From: JAZFYD01 sp036443405
GTDB lineage: Bacteria; Planctomycetota; PLA2
Direction of reading: 5' to 3'
Assembly: GCA_036443405.1 (NCBI GenBank)
Contig: JAZFYD010000147.1
Span: 1-25,878 of the forward strand
Length of the DNA stretch: 25,878 bases
Every line of letters begins with the position of its first letter. The first letter of the stretch is position 1. Position numbers and translations under genes: made by a program. The notes beneath the pieces were generated by a model. It was given only the letters and a program-made list of their open reading frames with translations, was not told the origin of the DNA and did no database searches. Shown here piece by piece: positions 23,574 through 25,878 of the stretch.

Positions 23574-24473
23574 ATGAAAAAGGCCCTGCTTCTGGCGTTT
23601 GTGGCCGTTTTGGCTGCCTGTGGTCAAGACGAAACCGACGGGTCGAGCCAGGCCGGGGGGGCCGCCGCAGACCGCGCGCCCGCCAAGTTCTATTTCAGCG
23701 CGATCCCGGACCAGGGCGCAACCGAACTGAACGAGAAATTCGACAGGATCGCCAAGCACCTGAGCGCCGAGCTCGGAGTGCCGATCGAGTACCGCGCGTC
23801 GAGCGATTACGGCGCGGCGGTTGAGATGTTCAAGAATGGCGATATCCACCTCGCGTGGTTCGGCGGCCTCTCCGGTTGCCAAGCGCGCGCGGCGGTAAAG
23901 GGCGCGCGCGCCATCGCCCAGGGCAAGTCGGACCCGAAATTCATCACGTACTTCATTGCGCACAAGGACTCGGGCATCGAGCCTTCCGACGCGTTTCCCG
24001 AAAAGCTCGCGGACACCAACTTCGCATTCGGATCCGAGAAGTCCACGTCCGGCCGGCTGATGCCGGAGTTCTTCATCCGCAAGAACACTGGCATGGGTCC
24101 GGGCGAACTCTTCAAGTCGATTCAGTTCTCCGGGTCGCACAACAAGACGGCCGCGATGGTGGCAAGCGGTCAGGTGCAGGCCGGCGCGATCAACTTCAAG
24201 GTCTACGACAAGATGGTCGCCACGAAGAAAATCGATCCCTCGGTCTGCCGGGTCGTCTGGAAGACGCCGGCGTATGCGGACTACAACTGGACCGCGCACC
24301 CGGATCTCGACAAGCGCTACGGCGCCGGTTTTATCGATAAGCTGCAGGACGCGCTGGTCGGCCTCAAGGGGGACCTCCTGTCGGTGTTCCCGCGCGAGGC
24401 GATGATCCCGGCGAAGAACGAGGACTTCGATGGCATCGCGAAAGTCGCGAAGCAACTGGACTTGATGCGTTGA
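23574..24473 (+). CDS. PhnD-family ABC transporter substrate-binding lipoprotein (phosphonate- or selenate-type)
   Basis: A 299-residue lipoprotein: MKKALLLAFVAVLAAC with lipobox LAAC (Cys16). The mature domain is a PhnD/PtxB-type oxyanion-binding protein. FYFSAIPDQ, then LAWFGGLSGCQAR and KSTSGRLMPEFFIRK, resemble most closely, from memory, the subfamily labelled putative selenate-binding (TIGR04553), more than classical PhnD. The ligand could be selenate, phosphonate, phosphite or another oxyanion; sequence alone does not decide. The ATG at 23574 is chosen over the frame start at 23511 because it begins the signal peptide and has GAGGAA 9 nt upstream. The stop overlaps the ATPase start by 3 nt within a 4-nt TTGA, so the three transporter genes are co-translated. 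Confidence 0.9.
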   Translation: MKKALLLAFVAVLAACGQDETDGSSQAGGAAADRAPAKFYFSAIPDQGATELNEKFDRIAKHLSAELGVPIEYRASSDYGAAVEMFKNGDIHLAWFGGLSGCQARAAVKGARAIAQGKSDPKFITYFIAHKDSGIEPSDAFPEKLADTNFAFGSEKSTSGRLMPEFFIRKNTGMGPGELFKSIQFSGSHNKTAAMVASGQVQAGAINFKVYDKMVATKKIDPSVCRVVWKTPAYADYNWTAHPDLDKRYGAGFIDKLQDALVGLKGDLLSVFPREAMIPAKNEDFDGIAKVAKQLDLMR

Positions 24474-25273
24474 CGTCCCAGCCGGCGAGTTTCACCCTGC
24501 AAAACGCCGCCGTCGGTTTCAACGGCACTGCGGCGCTTGCCGGGATCGACCTGGAGGTGCGCGCCGGCGAGTGCGTCGGCCTCGTGGGCCCCAGCGGCGC
24601 CGGCAAGACCACACTGCTTCGACTGCTGAACGGCACGCTGCGCCCGAGCGACGGGACCGCGGCGGTCGATGGCCGCAGGCTCGCATCGCTTTCGGCGCGG
24701 CAACTTCGCCGCGTGCGCTCGCGGGTTGGATTCATCCATCAGGATCTGAGCCTGGTGCCCAACCTGCGCGTCGTGCAAAACGTCCTGTCCGGTCGCATGG
24801 GGCGCTGGGGATTTGCACGAACGGTGCGCGAGCTGTTCGCGCCCGGCAAGGACACGGTACAGGAAGTTCACGAACTGCTTGAGCGCGTCGGCATCGGCGA
24901 GAAGCTGTTCGAGCGGACGGACACGTTGTCCGGCGGCCAACGGCAGCGCGTGGCGATCGCCCGCGCGCTCTATCAGCAGCCGGGCGCGCTGCTCGCGGAC
25001 GAACCCGTGTCGAGTGTGGACCCGGCGCGTGCGCGCGACACCGTTTCGTTGCTGCGCCAGGTCAGCGAGGAGGCGGGCATCACGCTTTGTGTGAGCCTGC
25101 ACAACCTCGAGTTGGCGCGTGAGTTCTTCCCGCGCCTCGTCGGGCTGCGGCGCGGCAGGATCGTGTTCGACAAACCGACGGGCGAACTCTCCGATCCGGA
25201 CTTCGCGCAACTGTTCACTCTGAGCGACGCGGAGATATTGGCCGACGGCGATCGTTCCAACGGTTCGGCATGA
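24470..25273 (+). CDS. phnC: PhnC-type ABC transporter ATP-binding protein
   Basis: A 267-residue ABC ATPase with Walker A GPSGAGKT (40-47), Q-loop Gln91 (FIHQDLSLVPNL), VVQNVLSGRMG typical of the PhnC family, signature LSGGQRQR (153-160), Walker B ending LLADEP (Asp177-Glu178) and switch His in SLHN. It powers import of the oxyanion bound by the upstream lipoprotein. The start is a TTG at 24470, overlapping the previous stop (TTGA); I see no better start before Walker A, and the residues after TTG already fit the domain. The stop overlaps phnE as ATGA. Confidence 0.9.
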   Translation: MTSQPASFTLQNAAVGFNGTAALAGIDLEVRAGECVGLVGPSGAGKTTLLRLLNGTLRPSDGTAAVDGRRLASLSARQLRRVRSRVGFIHQDLSLVPNLRVVQNVLSGRMGRWGFARTVRELFAPGKDTVQEVHELLERVGIGEKLFERTDTLSGGQRQRVAIARALYQQPGALLADEPVSSVDPARARDTVSLLRQVSEEAGITLCVSLHNLELAREFFPRLVGLRRGRIVFDKPTGELSDPDFAQLFTLSDAEILADGDRSNGSA

Positions 25274-25878
25274 GGCGCATCCGCACACGCGGGCTCGTGC
25301 TGCTCGCGATCCTCACCGCGGGGCTCTGGTCCGCGTGGTATCTCGACCTGACCCCGGGGAGCCTCGTGCCCGGCGAAGGCGCGCTCTCGGTCGCGCGCGA
25401 GTTCCTCGCGAGCGCGTTCTCACCGGCGCTGCACGCCGAGGGAACCGGCGCGTCGTTGCTTCCGAAGGTTTGGGAGGGGATCGTCCGGACGGTGACGTTC
25501 GCGGCCGCGGGCATGAGCCTCTCGCTGCTGCTCGGGTTGCTGCTCGGCTTTTTCGCGTCGTCGGCGTGGTGGGAAGGCGACCCTGCGGGCGCGGCGGGCC
25601 CCGTTCGACGCGTTCTGCGGCGCACCGTCGGGCCATCGATCTACTTCGCGACGCGCACGCTCATCGCGTTGATGCGCTCGGTTCACGAGCTCCTTTGGGC
25701 GCTCCTGTTTCTATGCGCGTTCGGCCTCTCCAACGCCAACGCCGTGCTCGCAATCGCGATCCCGTACGGCGGCACCCTCGCGAAGATCTTCTCCGAGATG
25801 ATCGACGAGGCACCCCGCGACGCCGGGAACGCGCTGCGAGCGTCCGGCGCGTCACCAACACAGGTGTTTTGTTTCGGG
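25270..25878 (+). CDS. phnE: PhnE-type ABC transporter permease (3' end outside window)
   Basis: The ATG at 25270 overlaps the phnC stop (ATGA), and the frame stays open for 203 codons to the window end. It encodes MRRIRTRGLVLLAILTAG as a first membrane helix, then a permease core with VWEGIVRTVTFAAAGMSLSL, ALMRSVHELLWALLFLCAFG and IPYGGTLAKIFSEMIDEAP, the PhnE-type pattern. It ends in the start of the EAA loop (NALRASGASPTQVF), which contacts the ATPase. It forms the inner-membrane channel of the importer. About the C-terminal quarter or more is missing beyond the edge, and a second permease may follow. Confidence 0.88.
   Translation, partial: MRRIRTRGLVLLAILTAGLWSAWYLDLTPGSLVPGEGALSVAREFLASAFSPALHAEGTGASLLPKVWEGIVRTVTFAAAGMSLSLLLGLLLGFFASSAWWEGDPAGAAGPVRRVLRRTVGPSIYFATRTLIALMRSVHELLWALLFLCAFGLSNANAVLAIAIPYGGTLAKIFSEMIDEAPRDAGNALRASGASPTQVFCFG

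Overview
The window is GC-rich (roughly two-thirds G+C by eye), densely coded, and has no mobile element, CRISPR array, tRNA or rRNA that I can recognise. A PEP-CTERM secreted protein, several lipoproteins, an alkaline-phosphatase/sulfatase-superfamily membrane enzyme and a Complex-Iron-Sulfur-Molybdoenzyme point to an environmental Gram-negative bacterium. Planctomycetota is my best guess and Myxococcota or similar is possible; nothing here fixes the phylum.

Layout. 1-2.8 kb: the end of an unknown gene, a PEP-CTERM protein with a good intrinsic terminator, and divergent dbpA (23S rRNA helicase). 2.8-7.4 kb: a small lipoprotein, then a two-gene respiratory operon on the minus strand (Tat-less molybdopterin oxidoreductase plus a fused four-cluster ferredoxin/NrfD-like membrane protein). 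7.4-7.76 kb: a divergent intergenic region carrying a ~146-nt imperfect palindrome. 7.76-9.77 kb: a bifunctional 3-hydroxyacyl-CoA dehydrogenase/enoyl-CoA hydratase. 9.8-14.1 kb: four tandem, mostly overlapping paralogous genes for membrane-anchored multi-domain beta-sandwich proteins of unknown function. 14.2-16.1 kb: an ALDH7-family dehydrogenase and an AbiEi-like winged-helix protein. 16.3-18.3 kb: a ClC chloride transporter/channel with CBS and RCK_C domains. 18.3-23.4 kb (minus): Nudix hydrolase, sulfatase-superfamily enzyme, stand-alone Nfu N-terminal domain, and a DPP-IV-like lipoprotein peptidase. 23.6 kb to the end: a PhnD-PhnC-PhnE type ABC importer, with the last gene cut by the window edge.

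The strongest cross-cutting observations are these. (1) Eight first-in-unit genes have a TANNNT -10-like hexamer only 6-8 nt before the start codon, five of them preceded by TGN, and no Shine-Dalgarno. Several leadered or operon-internal genes do have one. This suggests widespread leaderless transcription in this genome. (2) The four-gene paralog array looks like a lineage-specific, actively duplicating surface/periplasmic family with no assignable function. (3) The molybdoenzyme operon has the architecture of a cytoplasm-facing quinone-linked CISM enzyme (SoeABC-like) with B and C subunits fused.

Genes in the window do not form one pathway. The functional units are the Mo/FeS respiratory complex, one beta-oxidation enzyme, the tandem surface-protein array, and the oxyanion ABC importer.
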